Shown in pieces: positions 27,505 through 36,331 of a stretch of 64,000 bases of DNA. Both the position numbers and the translations under genes were made by a program. Under the pieces are notes generated by a model. That model was not told the DNA's origin. It worked only from the letters and a program-made list of their open reading frames with translations, and made no database searches. Where the stretch lies: contig NZ_CP034759.1 in the NCBI RefSeq assembly GCF_004295665.1, positions 434,001-498,000 on the forward strand, in the 5' to 3' direction. This DNA comes from Litorilituus sediminis. Lineage in GTDB: Bacteria; Pseudomonadota; Gammaproteobacteria; Enterobacterales; Alteromonadaceae. How positions within the stretch are numbered: the stretch's first letter is position 1; every line of letters begins with the position of its first letter.

Positions 27505-28290
27505 TTACTTAGCAGCTAACAAGGCATAATTTTTATTATCAGTTGCCATTAAAAACGACTCAACGTCTTTATATGCTTTGCGCAATAACTTATATAAGTG
27601 AGGTTTTAACGAGGCCTTAATTGTCTTAATATTTTGCTTTTTAATCACCATATATACAGCGAGTGCATACACAGTTTCTGCTTCGGGTAATGTTGCTTGT
27701 CTATTTAATGCTCGAATATTACAAGAGCCACAACCGCCTTTAAACTGATAAGCAGTGTTGGCAAAAATAACACCAAAGCCCATAAAACAGGCGACTAAAT
27801 CAATCATTTCGGCAAGCATATTATCACCACCTGGGAGTGTTTGGCCGCGTTGTTTTAAGACAATGCCGGCAAAAGTTTGTACTAAATAGGCGATAAGATC
27901 TTGTGGTTGATTTAATTGTGCAGGATGAAGAGATACTTCAATAGCATCAACCGCCTCCTTGTTGATGATTTCACATTGTTGCCCGCGAAAACTACCACGA
28001 AAAACCAATTGTGCCATGCTGGCATTATTTACCGTTTGCGATTGCTTGATCTCTAATGGCCAATTAGCCAGACCTGCATAGTTTTTCGTTTTATTAAAAA
28101 TAGCTGTCATCATTTCCAAGCTACTATGCATAGTGCCAGGATAAAATTGATTATTCGGTAAAATTAACTCGCTCGATTGGAAAAAGTATTGACCATCTAA
28201 ATTTTCAATACACCAAACAAAGCTATCTAATATCCATGCCCTACTGCTGTCATCAATTACTGGAGTACTTTTAAAAAGCTTATTTAACAT
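27505..28290 (-). CDS. Conserved hypothetical protein
   Basis: 261 aa, no signal peptide. Recognisable blocks are LPGGDNMLAEMIDLVACFMGFGVIFANTAYQF (in pieces) and GGCGSCNIRALNRQ. The first resembles a helix pair from zinc-protease-like folds in which the HExxH has been lost; the CGSC may bind metal. I do not recognise a named family. It lies between creA and the phospholipase-like gene in the same leftward run. Confidence 0.6.
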   Translation of the reverse strand: MLNKLFKSTPVIDDSSRAWILDSFVWCIENLDGQYFFQSSELILPNNQFYPGTMHSSLEMMTAIFNKTKNYAGLANWPLEIKQSQTVNNASMAQLVFRGSFRGQQCEIINKEAVDAIEVSLHPAQLNQPQDLIAYLVQTFAGIVLKQRGQTLPGGDNMLAEMIDLVACFMGFGVIFANTAYQFKGGCGSCNIRALNRQATLPEAETVYALAVYMVIKKQNIKTIKASLKPHLYKLLRKAYKDVESFLMATDNKNYALLAAK

Positions 28291-28295
28291 GTATC

Positions 28296-28763
28296 TTAAT
28301 CCGCTTGTTTCGTTTTAGACCATTGCCAAGCTTTTGTTTTATAAAGTGGTACGGTGGATAACGAATGATGGTGACTACCTGAGGTTTCTTTGGTTGAATA
28401 GGATAAATAAATCAGCGTATTTTGCTTCTCATCATATATACGCCTAACCTTTAAGCTTTTAAATAAGATGCTTAATGATTGTTTGAAAATTATTTCGCCA
28501 TTTTTCGATAAGTCTATTTGCGCCAGTTGCTCTGGGGTGATTTCTCCGGTTTGTCGACACGCTATACTCATATCAGATGGATCAGCAAAATCTAAATCAG
28601 CCTCAATATAACTGACATGACAAGTAACACCGGTTACTTTAGGGTCTTGCATTGCTTTAACAATCACATCTTTGGTGGTAAATAGCCCTAAACTTACTTT
28701 ACCGGCATCATCTGAGCATGCCATTAAACCTAGGCTTAACAATAATAAAGATAACTTTTTCAT
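28296..28763 (-). CDS. creA: CreA family protein
   Basis: 155 aa. Lipobox-like GLMACS at the end of the signal sequence. The family hallmarks are VSLGLFTTKDVIVKAMQDPKV, GVTCHVSYIEADLD, DPSDMSIACRQTGEI and the C-terminal LIYLSYSTKETSGSHHHSLSTVPLY (in pieces). CreA proteins are periplasmic and of unknown function. Six bases separate it from the next gene. Confidence 0.92.
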   Translation of the reverse strand: MKKLSLLLLSLGLMACSDDAGKVSLGLFTTKDVIVKAMQDPKVTGVTCHVSYIEADLDFADPSDMSIACRQTGEITPEQLAQIDLSKNGEIIFKQSLSILFKSLKVRRIYDEKQNTLIYLSYSTKETSGSHHHSLSTVPLYKTKAWQWSKTKQAD

Positions 28764-28844
28764 AAACTTTCTCTAGTCTAAATATCAGCGCCAATATGCA
28801 AGAAAACAGTTTAGCTTTCAATGGTTAATAGCGCTTACCTAATT

Positions 28845-29732
28845 TTACTTACTGTGTTCATTTATCCACTCAAGTATCTGTGGGAAATGATCATCAATGG
28901 CCTTGGGGTGCGTTAATATATCAATATGATCATAATTTCTTGAATTCCCCTGCGCTTTTGACAATAAAGAGAATCGGGCCTTACGGTTTGATTCCTGAAT
29001 AAATGATTGTACATCTTGGGCATGACCCAGTAATTTGTCATTAATACCGGTTAAATGCCAAGTTGCTGGCCAATCAAGCAAATCAGCACTTGCTTGGTAG
29101 TTAAAGTTATCGACAGGGTCATGCCACTGCCCTTGCTTTAACCATGGAATGCACTGTAGTAAAAATGATCGGGTTTCATTATCCGCCCCTATTTTTAAGC
29201 GCACCATATCAACATAGCCTTTACGCCTGGCAAGTAATGGCAGTAGTCTATTCCAAACTAAATCGAGTTTAAATAATTTACGCGCACCTTTAATACTGAT
29301 CGAGCGCTTAGTACCAAAACAAATTTTACTGGCAACCGTTTGGGCTAATTCAGGATAGCGAAGCAAACTACATGCGAGCATAACGCCGCCCCATGAATGA
29401 CAAATAACGTGAACTTTCTGCTGGCTTTGTTTAGCAACATAATTAATAAATTGGGGGATATCTCGGGTGATTAATTCAAATTGACCATGTGTAGATTCAT
29501 GGTGAATAGCAGGTTTACTTAAACCCTTACCCCTAAAGTCTGCTACGTAGACATCAAAACCATGCTTAGCCAAAAAACATGCTAGCCCTTTACCTGACTT
29601 GGTGTAAAAAATCTTGCCATTTTCCATCGAACCATGAAGCATTAATATTGGCGTACCGCCTTCTTTTTGCCAAATGCGTTTAAGATGTAATTGGTGTGAA
29701 TGATCAGAAATAAATACAGATTCTTGGTGCAT
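28845..29732 (-). CDS. Alpha/beta hydrolase
   Basis: 295 aa from ATG 29732 (an upstream TTG at 29750 is in frame). The alpha/beta fold shows the oxyanion HGS-MENG loop, the nucleophile elbow VICHSWGGVML with Ser, an Asp in LTGINDKLLGHAQDV, and the catalytic His in NYDHIDILTHP. No signal peptide. It could be a lipase or esterase; the substrate is unknown. Same strand as creA with an 80-bp gap. Confidence 0.83.
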   Translation of the reverse strand: MHQESVFISDHSHQLHLKRIWQKEGGTPILMLHGSMENGKIFYTKSGKGLACFLAKHGFDVYVADFRGKGLSKPAIHHESTHGQFELITRDIPQFINYVAKQSQQKVHVICHSWGGVMLACSLLRYPELAQTVASKICFGTKRSISIKGARKLFKLDLVWNRLLPLLARRKGYVDMVRLKIGADNETRSFLLQCIPWLKQGQWHDPVDNFNYQASADLLDWPATWHLTGINDKLLGHAQDVQSFIQESNRKARFSLLSKAQGNSRNYDHIDILTHPKAIDDHFPQILEWINEHSK

Positions 29733-29799
29733 AGCGCTGTTATCAAGCAAAGTGGTTATACCACTTTAAACAATAATCAAGTGCGCAACAAGTTCAGCG

Positions 29800-30174
29800 C
29801 TAATCTTTTGCTATCAGGCTAGCACTCAGGTTTATTGCTAAATGATTCTGGTTAAAGGTTTGAATACCTTTACTAATGGTTTTTAAGTCTTCAGCTACAG
29901 GTGTTGTGATTAAAATGGCTTTTACCATGTCTGTTAGCTTTTGCGACATCATAAAATGAAATAATGTCTCTCTATCGCCATCTGGTAAGTACTTTTTTGC
30001 AGAAATATAGGCAGAATTAATCGCCCCCGCTTGATAGGCACTGTTATTCTCTTTTAACCAATTATTATGAAAAGTACGCAAAGCTGACTCTAGCGGAGCC
30101 AGCTCTTGTGCATTAAAAAATTGTCTTAAGTGTAAATAGCCGTTTTCTTGATAATCTAACGAATTCATCTGCAA
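29800..30174 (-). pseudogene. Truncated phytanoyl-CoA dioxygenase (PhyH) family gene
   Basis: 124 aa. The first 87 residues match the start of PhyH-type 2-oxoglutarate/iron oxygenases (YQENGYLHLRQFFNAQEL, INSAYISAKKYLPDGDRETLF). The frame then switches to unrelated sequence ending SASLIAKD. The catalytic HxD...H iron ligands, which normally follow a few dozen residues later, are missing, and family members are roughly twice as long. Most likely an internal deletion left a non-functional gene. Confidence 0.6.
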
Positions 30175-30181
30175 AACAAAC

Positions 30182-30931
30182 TTACAACAAGGACTCTATA
30201 TAAGGTTGTACTTGCTCAGGAGTAGTTAACTCATTAGAAATTGACGTGCTTTTATAACCATCACCTAAGAAAGCGCGATCAATTTCAATTAACACCCCTG
30301 TCTCATTGCCATTATCAACAAAGGTGACTTCGATTTCTTTTGCGCCAAATAGTGAGCGTGAATTGGGTTTAAATTCATATTCTTGATAACAAGGAAGCTG
30401 CGATGCAAAGCCATTACAGCGTACGCCACCGGCTTCAATATCCACTTTAAACAAGCGATAACCACATGATTCTATCACCTGTAAAACAGCCATTTGTGTA
30501 GCTGAAGGTACTATGGTTAATGGATCTTTATCTGAGCCATCGAGCCCACTTTTAATATCTAAGCCTGTTTGTAACCATACTTTACCAACTTGCTGATCAA
30601 ATAATTCTGTTGCAGGCGTTTCAGGATGCAAATCTAAGGTAAATACCTGCGAGATAACTTCTTCAGGCTGAATGACAATATCGAGTGTTTCATGCCAATG
30701 CTGTAACACTACACTTGTATTGTATTTTACCTCTTCATCACCCACTTCTTTCTCGGCTTTAGCTTCGGCCATAATAGCAAGTTCGATAGCGTTAAGCTCT
30801 TGGGCAACATCACCACCGGTTATGACAATTTCAACATCAAAGGCTTCGCCCGCAACTAAAACCTCTTGTAGTAAAATGGCATCAATTTTTGCTTTACCAA
30901 TGCCAACACTGGCTAATAACTTTTTAAACAT
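30182..30931 (-). CDS. Spo0M-like (sporulation-control family) protein
   Basis: 249 aa, arrestin-like fold. It begins MFKKLLASVGIGKAKIDAIL with VLVAGEAFDVEIVITGGDVAQELN, the classic Spo0M opening, and ends with VLIEIDRAFLGDGYKS. Found widely in bacteria that do not sporulate; the role there is unclear. Cytoplasmic. It starts the leftward cluster, divergent from the CadC-like regulator. Confidence 0.9.
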   Translation of the reverse strand: MFKKLLASVGIGKAKIDAILLQEVLVAGEAFDVEIVITGGDVAQELNAIELAIMAEAKAEKEVGDEEVKYNTSVVLQHWHETLDIVIQPEEVISQVFTLDLHPETPATELFDQQVGKVWLQTGLDIKSGLDGSDKDPLTIVPSATQMAVLQVIESCGYRLFKVDIEAGGVRCNGFASQLPCYQEYEFKPNSRSLFGAKEIEVTFVDNGNETGVLIEIDRAFLGDGYKSTSISNELTTPEQVQPYIESLL

Positions 30932-31135
30932 GTGTTTTCCCTAATATGTATTATTGCTAGCTAATTTAATGCTTCATTAAGATCTTTGCAAAGCTCATAT
31001 CAAACGTAGTTGTAACAAAAATTAATGTAACGCTAAGAAACTAGGACAATTTTTTTTACATATTACTTTACGCTTCATAATGACAATACGTTAAGATAGC
31101 TGTAAGAAATTTAATATAAAAACAATATTAATAAC

Positions 31136-32950
31136 ATGATTTACTGCTTTAATGATTTTGAGTTTGATTCAGACAGCTTAACCTTAACTCAAAACAAACA
31201 ACCTATTACCATTCGCCACAATGAAGCTAAGATACTGGCGCTATTATTAAGTAAAAAAGACGAAGTACTTAATAAAGAAGCAATACTTGATTTGGTTTGG
31301 CAAGATAAAGTGGTTTCTGAGCAAGCAGTATTCCAAAATATTAGTCATCTACGTAATCTATTTGGCAATGCTGCCATAAAAACCTTCCCGAAAAGAGGCT
31401 ATCAATGGCAACTTGCTACGACTCTAGCAAAGCCAGCGATAAAACAACAAGCCGTTGCAGAGCAAGTAATTGAGCATCCGCTTGTAGAAACGTTGCCAGC
31501 ACAAAAAACAATCAGAAAACAAGCTTTGCTGTTATGTGTCTGTGCTATTTTTCTTGGTCTATTCATTATTTTTAGCTTTAATAATGACGAACAGCCGCCA
31601 GAGTCGGTTAACTTGGGTTATATCCCCATAGTTAACGATAATAACATTGCTGATTTTGAGTTAGTAAGCAATAAACAATTAAATATCACACCTATTACAA
31701 GTGTAACTAACAAGGAATTTGCGACCTCTTCAGAGCTTTATTACACCAATTTAAGAGAAGAATATCCGCTGATATTAACGGGTCAATACCGAGTGTTTGC
31801 TAAGCAACATTATCTCGACTTTATTGTTAAAGGACCCTATGACGATTGGCAAGGACAACTATCAGCAAATTCAAAAACTGAACTCGCCAGCAAGCTAGAT
31901 AAACATTTAAGTCAGTTATTTATCTATTCACTCGTCAATAAACCACAATCTCCAGCAATAAAACAAGCAACCTTATCAATTGCTTATCAAGAAGCACCTA
32001 ATGACCTCATTATTCTTGGCGCTCTGAGCAATAGTTATATTGATTTAGGCGAATTGGAAAAAACCATGGTATTGGCGAATAAGCTAGAACAAACAGCATT
32101 TCAGAACAATTCGCCGCTACAACAAGGCAATGCACTATTGTTACAAAGCACGGTATTAACACAAAAAAAATTAATTGAGCTCAGTAGTGATAAATTAACT
32201 AAAGCAATTAGTGTGTTTGAGTCTATTAATGATTTACATCGTCAAGCGGACGCTTGGAACGCACAATCTTGGCTTGATCACCAAAATAAAGATTACCCTA
32301 AAGTAAAAGAGAGCTTACTCAGTTCGGCAAAATTGGCATTAAAAGCCCAAGATATCCCGCGTGAATTACACGCCCTTACGTATTTGTCTATTATGGCGCA
32401 TAAACATAAGCAAGAAACCGATAAGTACCTGTATTTACAGCAAGCTGAAAACAAGATGAATGCTTATCAGCTGCCCAGTTATCATTTTGCTAAAGTCCCT
32501 TTTCATTATGCTATTTTTGCGCAAAAGAAAGTCGCAAAAGAGCCTCACTTTAAACGGGTACTTGAATATAGCCAACTAACGCCAAATCATTGGGTTGCGC
32601 AAAACTCACGAGAACAATTAATGAAGTTCTACCTCGCTGAAAACCGATTAACGGATGCTGCTGCCTTATTAGTTGGTTTAGATGACAACAATACCCCAAA
32701 TAATTACTTAAAAACCTTACTTGCCCAAGCGAATCAACAAAGTAGTGATTTTATTCATTATGCTCAGCAAACGTTTGAAACAGCACAATTATCAGGTAAT
32801 AAACGCATTAGTTTAAATGTAGCCCTGCTCATGCTAACCAGCCAGGATAAAAGCATCAATGCAGACTTCTACGCGCAATATATTGATGAAAATGCCAATG
32901 ACTTTTGGCGTAAGTCGAATAAAGAACAACTGATGGCGTTAAACTTATAA
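31136..32950 (+). CDS. CadC-like winged-helix membrane regulator
   Basis: 604 aa. N-terminal OmpR/PhoB-type winged helix (about 1-100: IRHNEAKILALLLSKKDEVLNKEAILDLVW, KTFPKRGYQWQL), a membrane helix at about 129-148 (ALLLCVCAIFLGLFIIFSF), and a periplasmic part of about 450 residues rich in helical repeats. This one-component layout is that of CadC and ToxR: a periplasmic signal alters transcription by the cytoplasmic DNA-binding domain. The target is unknown; the divergent Spo0M gene is a candidate. Confidence 0.88.
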   Translation: MIYCFNDFEFDSDSLTLTQNKQPITIRHNEAKILALLLSKKDEVLNKEAILDLVWQDKVVSEQAVFQNISHLRNLFGNAAIKTFPKRGYQWQLATTLAKPAIKQQAVAEQVIEHPLVETLPAQKTIRKQALLLCVCAIFLGLFIIFSFNNDEQPPESVNLGYIPIVNDNNIADFELVSNKQLNITPITSVTNKEFATSSELYYTNLREEYPLILTGQYRVFAKQHYLDFIVKGPYDDWQGQLSANSKTELASKLDKHLSQLFIYSLVNKPQSPAIKQATLSIAYQEAPNDLIILGALSNSYIDLGELEKTMVLANKLEQTAFQNNSPLQQGNALLLQSTVLTQKKLIELSSDKLTKAISVFESINDLHRQADAWNAQSWLDHQNKDYPKVKESLLSSAKLALKAQDIPRELHALTYLSIMAHKHKQETDKYLYLQQAENKMNAYQLPSYHFAKVPFHYAIFAQKKVAKEPHFKRVLEYSQLTPNHWVAQNSREQLMKFYLAENRLTDAAALLVGLDDNNTPNNYLKTLLAQANQQSSDFIHYAQQTFETAQLSGNKRISLNVALLMLTSQDKSINADFYAQYIDENANDFWRKSNKEQLMALNL

Positions 32951-33112
32951 TGGCTATGAACTCAGTAAATATTAGAAACCTTATTTGAACAAGTGCTACT
33001 AAATAAGTCTTAACTAATTCACTTAACTCGACCTGTCAGATGCGATTAATAAAGCTTTATCAAGTCTGGCAGTTAGTTATGCTTTTATAATAACTCATAT
33101 TAAGAATACAGT

Positions 33113-33188
33113 GGTTAACAGTTTCGTTCATGACAAGTGTAAATTACGATAAGTTATCGAAGTTATAACACTTAGCTGATGATTATAT
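33113..33188 (-). repeat. Possible degenerate attC at the distal end of the array
   Basis: The left core is GGTTAAC (a good 7-mer), the right core ATTATAT instead of GTTATAT, overlapping the stop of the UPF0158 gene. The inner part has AAGTGT / ACACTT and CGATAA / TTATCG inverted repeats. The stem organisation differs from the other sites, so this is only a candidate. Confidence 0.35.
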
Positions 33189-33590
33189 AATACCTTGTTT
33201 TTTACACCACTCTCGTAATGCTTCTTCAGTATGCTTGGCTTCAAATTTATACCATTCTTCAATTTTACCAGCACCTTCTAGTAAAGATTTAAACCTTGCA
33301 TAAGCACCTTTGCGATTAAAGATTGAACGTATTTTATCATATTCTGACGGTAGGTATTCTAGAGTAAAATCGAAGGCGAGATTATTGCCAAGATTCAATT
33401 CATTTTTATAAGGAATAGCTAAGTATTTTTCATCATTAATATCATCTGGCAGTTCCTCTTCATTGTCACCAAACGCAGAATAAAAATATGTTTTTCCTGA
33501 TTCTTTACAAATATAGCCTTCATGCTCGAACGGAGAGCCAAAATTAACTAGTTCAAATAGCTCTAAAACATCATTAAATTTGATATTCAT
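33183..33590 (-). CDS. UPF0158 family protein (cassette)
   Basis: 135 aa cytoplasmic acidic protein. The ending FKSLLEGAGKIEEWYKFEAKHTEEALREWCKKQGI (in pieces) matches the UPF0158 pattern, where FExxxxxEALxxWCxxxxI closes the domain. The function of the family is unknown. It is the last recognisable cassette of the array, on the coding strand shared by all cassettes. Confidence 0.7.
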   Translation of the reverse strand: MNIKFNDVLELFELVNFGSPFEHEGYICKESGKTYFYSAFGDNEEELPDDINDEKYLAIPYKNELNLGNNLAFDFTLEYLPSEYDKIRSIFNRKGAYARFKSLLEGAGKIEEWYKFEAKHTEEALREWCKKQGII

Positions 33591-33619
33591 GCCGACCTCT
33601 GATTAATTTCACTAAGCAA

Positions 33620-33713
33620 CTAATGCCGCGTTAATAAATACGTTTTGACTTGTAAAAGCCTGCGACGAAGGATCGCAAGCCAAGCGTTTTGCGTCCATGC
33701 CATTATTGACTTG
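33620..33713 (-). repeat. attC, major part, interrupted by the IS1111-type element
   Basis: The site starts CTAATGCC (core degenerate: TAATGCC instead of TAACGCC), has arms with AAGCC / GCAAGCC and GCGTCC, and runs to ATTGACTTG at 33713, where it stops. Its missing core, GTTATAT, is found at 35309-35315 on the other side of the IS, overlapping the stop codon of the next cassette. Joining the two ends restores a normal attC. Confidence 0.8.
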
Positions 33714-33790
33714 ATACTTATTGAACCTTCTCCCCGAAGCTTAGCGAACAGCTAAACTTCAAGGCGACAAAACCAAAAGGAGAAAGCTCA

Positions 33791-34834
33791 ATGAAATTCT
33801 ACACCAAATTACATGATTTTTACTGTGGGATCGACCTACATGCGCGAATTCTTTATGTCTGCATCTTAAATCATCATGGTGAAAAGGTACTTCATCAAAA
33901 AATTAAAGCAGAGCAAACCTTACTAAGTCAGCTTATTGCACCTTATCTTGGCAATATCGTTGTCGGTGTTGAATGTATGCACTGTTGGTACTGGGTCAGT
34001 GACTGGTGTGAGCAACAGGACATTGATTTTGTCCTCGGTCATGCGCTTTATATGAAGGCGATTCATGGCGGTAAAGCTAAAAATGACAAAATCGATTCGT
34101 ATAAAATTGCCTGCTTGCTTAGAGGAGGTAATTTCCCACTCGCATATAACTACCCACAAGCCATGCGCTCAACTCGCGACCTATTGCGCAGAAGAACTAA
34201 GTTAGTACGTCATGGTGCACAGCTTAAAGCGCATATTGTTAACACCAACAGTCAATACAATTACCCTGCACTTGAGTTGCACATGAAAAATCCCTCAGTA
34301 CGTGAAGCCTTTCGTCATCGCTTTGAAGATGATGTTGTTCAACGCAACATCAACTTTGACTTGGCGATTTTAGACAGCTACGCCAAAGAGCTGAAATACC
34401 TGGAATACTTTATTGAAAGAAAAGCCAAACAACATCGACCTGACTACTATGCACAATTAAGAACCATACCTGGCATAGGAATAATTCTTGCGATGACCAT
34501 ACTCTATGAAATTGGCGACATTGACAGATTCGAGTCGGTTCAAAAGTTTGCATCCTATTGTCGCTTAGTTAAATGCAAAGCAGAATCGGCAGGAAAAACC
34601 TATGGTACTTCAGGTAATAAAATTGGTAACGGTCATTTGAAGTGGGCATTCAGTGAAGCGGCGGTACTGTATTTACGGGGGAACGATAAAGCGCGTCGTT
34701 ACTTGAACAAGTTACAAAAACGCATGAGTAAAGCTAAGGCCTTATCTGTACTTGCCCACAAAATAGGTCGATGTGTCTATTACATGCTTAAACATAAAAC
34801 GGTATTTGATGATGAACGATTTTTAACGTCTTAA
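33791..34834 (+). CDS. IS110/IS1111-type DEDD transposase
   Basis: 347 aa. The N-terminal RuvC-like DEDD domain shows GIDLHARILYVCIL (Asp), VGVECMHCWYWVSDWC (Glu) and KNDKIDSYKIACLLRGG (two Asp). The C-terminal Tnp2 domain has LRTIPGIGIILAMTILYEIGDIDRF (in pieces) and the SAGKTYGTSGNKIGNGHLKWAFSEAA segment, with the catalytic-type Ser. An AAGGAG ribosome-binding site precedes the ATG. No frameshift is seen; it is probably active. Enzymes of this type act with a guide RNA encoded by the element. Confidence 0.94.
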   Translation: MKFYTKLHDFYCGIDLHARILYVCILNHHGEKVLHQKIKAEQTLLSQLIAPYLGNIVVGVECMHCWYWVSDWCEQQDIDFVLGHALYMKAIHGGKAKNDKIDSYKIACLLRGGNFPLAYNYPQAMRSTRDLLRRRTKLVRHGAQLKAHIVNTNSQYNYPALELHMKNPSVREAFRHRFEDDVVQRNINFDLAILDSYAKELKYLEYFIERKAKQHRPDYYAQLRTIPGIGIILAMTILYEIGDIDRFESVQKFASYCRLVKCKAESAGKTYGTSGNKIGNGHLKWAFSEAAVLYLRGNDKARRYLNKLQKRMSKAKALSVLAHKIGRCVYYMLKHKTVFDDERFLTS

Positions 34835-34837
34835 GTC

Positions 34838-35288
34838 GCACAATAGGGTGAGCTGGACATCTAACTGGAAAGTGAAGAACAGCTGTGGGTTATTTGCGAA
34901 TAAATGTGTTTAAACACGTCAATGCAGGTAAATGTTGTCGTTGTATTAGCCTTTTGCGCTTGATTAGACAGCCTATTGGTGCGCACCAAAACAATGAACA
35001 AAATCGTTTACACCTTGGCTGAGCCTGAAACTAACTGAACATGGCTGATAGGCTATGAATCATTCGCTTGAATAGTGACAGCAAAGGTTAACCGATAACT
35101 GTCTAGTGCCCCAACATGGTTAAAGGATTGACTATGTTGGCAGTGATGAGATCACACTAAGAGAGCCTCAATATGTGTTTGTCGTAAATGATTTTAACGA
35201 CTAACTGACAGAGCGAAGTAATTGGTTTTGTTGATTGAAAACAATTAGCTGCCTAACGGCAGCTAAAAAAATAACTATTGTCTATTGA
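34838..35288 (+). ncRNA. Candidate seekRNA/bridge RNA region of the IS1111-type element
   Basis: 450 bp between the transposase stop and the right inverted repeat hold no ORF but several hairpins. One is TGCC-(CC)-AACAT (35107-35117) pairing with ATGTTGGCA (35134-35142); its loop contains ATTGACT (35127-35133), identical to the seven bases at 33705-33711 next to the insertion junction in the attC. Another is TTAGCTGCC / GGCAGCTAA (35245-35266). IS1111 elements are known to encode their guide RNA in this position. The exact ends of the RNA cannot be read from sequence alone. Confidence 0.5.
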
Positions 35289-35309
35289 CGGGAAGAAGGT
35301 TCATATGTG

Positions 35310-35738
35310 TTATATTTTTTTTAAATAAGGAGAAACTAAATACATCGCTGAATTTCCCTCGATATGCCCATCACAATTACCACTTTTTACATCGTACTTG
35401 CTTACCACAGCTTCGCCTACATTCGGAAGATAAAGGGCTTTAGATACTCTCCTGCAAGTTTCTCCAATATTTATTTTTTTCTCGATAATCAAAATATATC
35501 CTCCTCCAATCACAAACGCATTAGGTATGTTAGTTTGAGACAAGTTAGCAATACTACAATCAGTATTTTTCCCAAATACGTTATTTATTTCCTGAAGAGA
35601 GTCATTTACTTGAACTTGAATCGTGCAAGGTGGTTTAAGTTGTACAGAATATTTTCCCATTACCCAAGGGAGTACTTCTTGAGATTTCACACAAAACGAC
35701 CAAACCAAAAGAAGTATTGATATTAATAAGTATTTCAT
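35310..35738 (-). CDS. Secreted hypothetical protein (cassette)
   Basis: 142 aa from ATG 35738 (GGAAA upstream), which gives a good signal peptide (MKYLLISILLLVWSFCVKS). The mature part has several Cys (PPCTIQV, TDCSIAN, ETCRRVS, GNCDGH) suggesting disulfides, and is not recognised. The stop codon lies in the core of the attC that the IS interrupts, so this cassette and its attC are now 1.6 kb apart. Confidence 0.65.
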   Translation of the reverse strand: MKYLLISILLLVWSFCVKSQEVLPWVMGKYSVQLKPPCTIQVQVNDSLQEINNVFGKNTDCSIANLSQTNIPNAFVIGGGYILIIEKKINIGETCRRVSKALYLPNVGEAVVSKYDVKSGNCDGHIEGNSAMYLVSPYLKKI

Positions 35739-35845
35739 TATGCAAGTTTCCATAGCCAAATAGTTCCAGCATTCCAATATTCACTGCCTATAGCATGATC
35801 CTTATCCCACAAATCTATATGCCCTTGTCCTCCGAAACCAGGAAT

Positions 35846-35944
35846 GTTCAACGCCACAATAATGGGCAAATAATGCTTGGCTAAAATAGCGACGCAGGAG
35901 CAAAAGCCAAGCTGTTATTTGTCCTGTTGATTGCCTTGTTAGTT
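35846..35944 (-). repeat. attC site
   Basis: Cores GTTCAAC and GTTAGTT at the two ends; inner inverted repeat GCTTGGCT / AGCCAAGC with a GCGACGCAGGAGC spacer and TTGTCC on the right. Ends the ORF-less cassette to its right. Confidence 0.88.
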
Positions 35945-36226
35945 GCTTGATATTTAAAGCAATAAATTAACAATACACTACCATGTTTCTATACCTTACG
36001 GAAGAAACCAAAAATATTCCCGCACTACACACTACAGCCTGAACTTTGAGCCTTAGAAACTAAAGTCAGTTTGAGCTTATAAGCGTGAAAGGCGAAAACT
36101 GGATTGGGCAGAGAGGAAGAGTGATTTTGTAGGCACTTCCATTGCCAAACCAAAGATTGAACCAGACACGAAACTACGTGTTAAGCACTGAACAAGCAAA
36201 ATAAATTAAACTCATTTAGTGCGGGC
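35945..36226. other. ORF-less integron cassette
   Basis: 282 bp between two attC sites, with no minus-strand ORF of useful length. Plus-strand frames are very short (a 19-codon frame near 35981). It could carry a promoter or small RNA, or be a decayed gene. Confidence 0.6.
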
Positions 36227-36331
36227 AACTAACGCCGCGTTAAACGGCTTAGTAATGCTTGCTAAAATGTGAAGCGAAGCGGAACCGAGCAAGCTTTACG
36301 GTGTCCGATTTTTTTAAACGCCTTGTTATAT
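36227..36331 (-). repeat. attC site
   Basis: Cores AACTAAC and GTTATAT; inner arms GCTTGCTAAAAT and GAGCAAGC. The stop codon of the gene to its right (36326) lies in the core. Confidence 0.88.

Larger units (their letters stand above)
33714..35309 (+). mobile_element. IS110-family (IS1111-type) element inserted in an attC core
   Basis: About 1,596 bp. Subterminal inverted repeats GAACCTTCTCCCCG (33723-33736) and, reversed, GAACCTTCTTCCCG (35289-35302) lie 6-10 bp inside the ends, as in the IS1111 subgroup; no target duplication is seen. Boundaries are uncertain by about one base because of a shared G. Insertion splits the attC between ACTT and GTTATAT. A group of IS1111 elements that target attC sites is known. 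One transposase gene and a long 3' noncoding tail. Confidence 0.88.

Noticed and set aside
33000..33080. Inverted repeat with CAGA / TCTG near 33018-33065 as a further attC
   Set aside because: It lacks TAACGCC-like and TTGTTA-like cores; the sequence at 33113-33188 is a better, still weak, candidate for the array end.
35245..35266. Perfect hairpin TTAGCTGCC / GGCAGCTAA as a terminator of the IS
   Set aside because: The run after it on the plus strand is A-rich and on the minus strand the Ts precede the stem, so it does not fit a Rho-independent terminator; treated as part of the noncoding tail.
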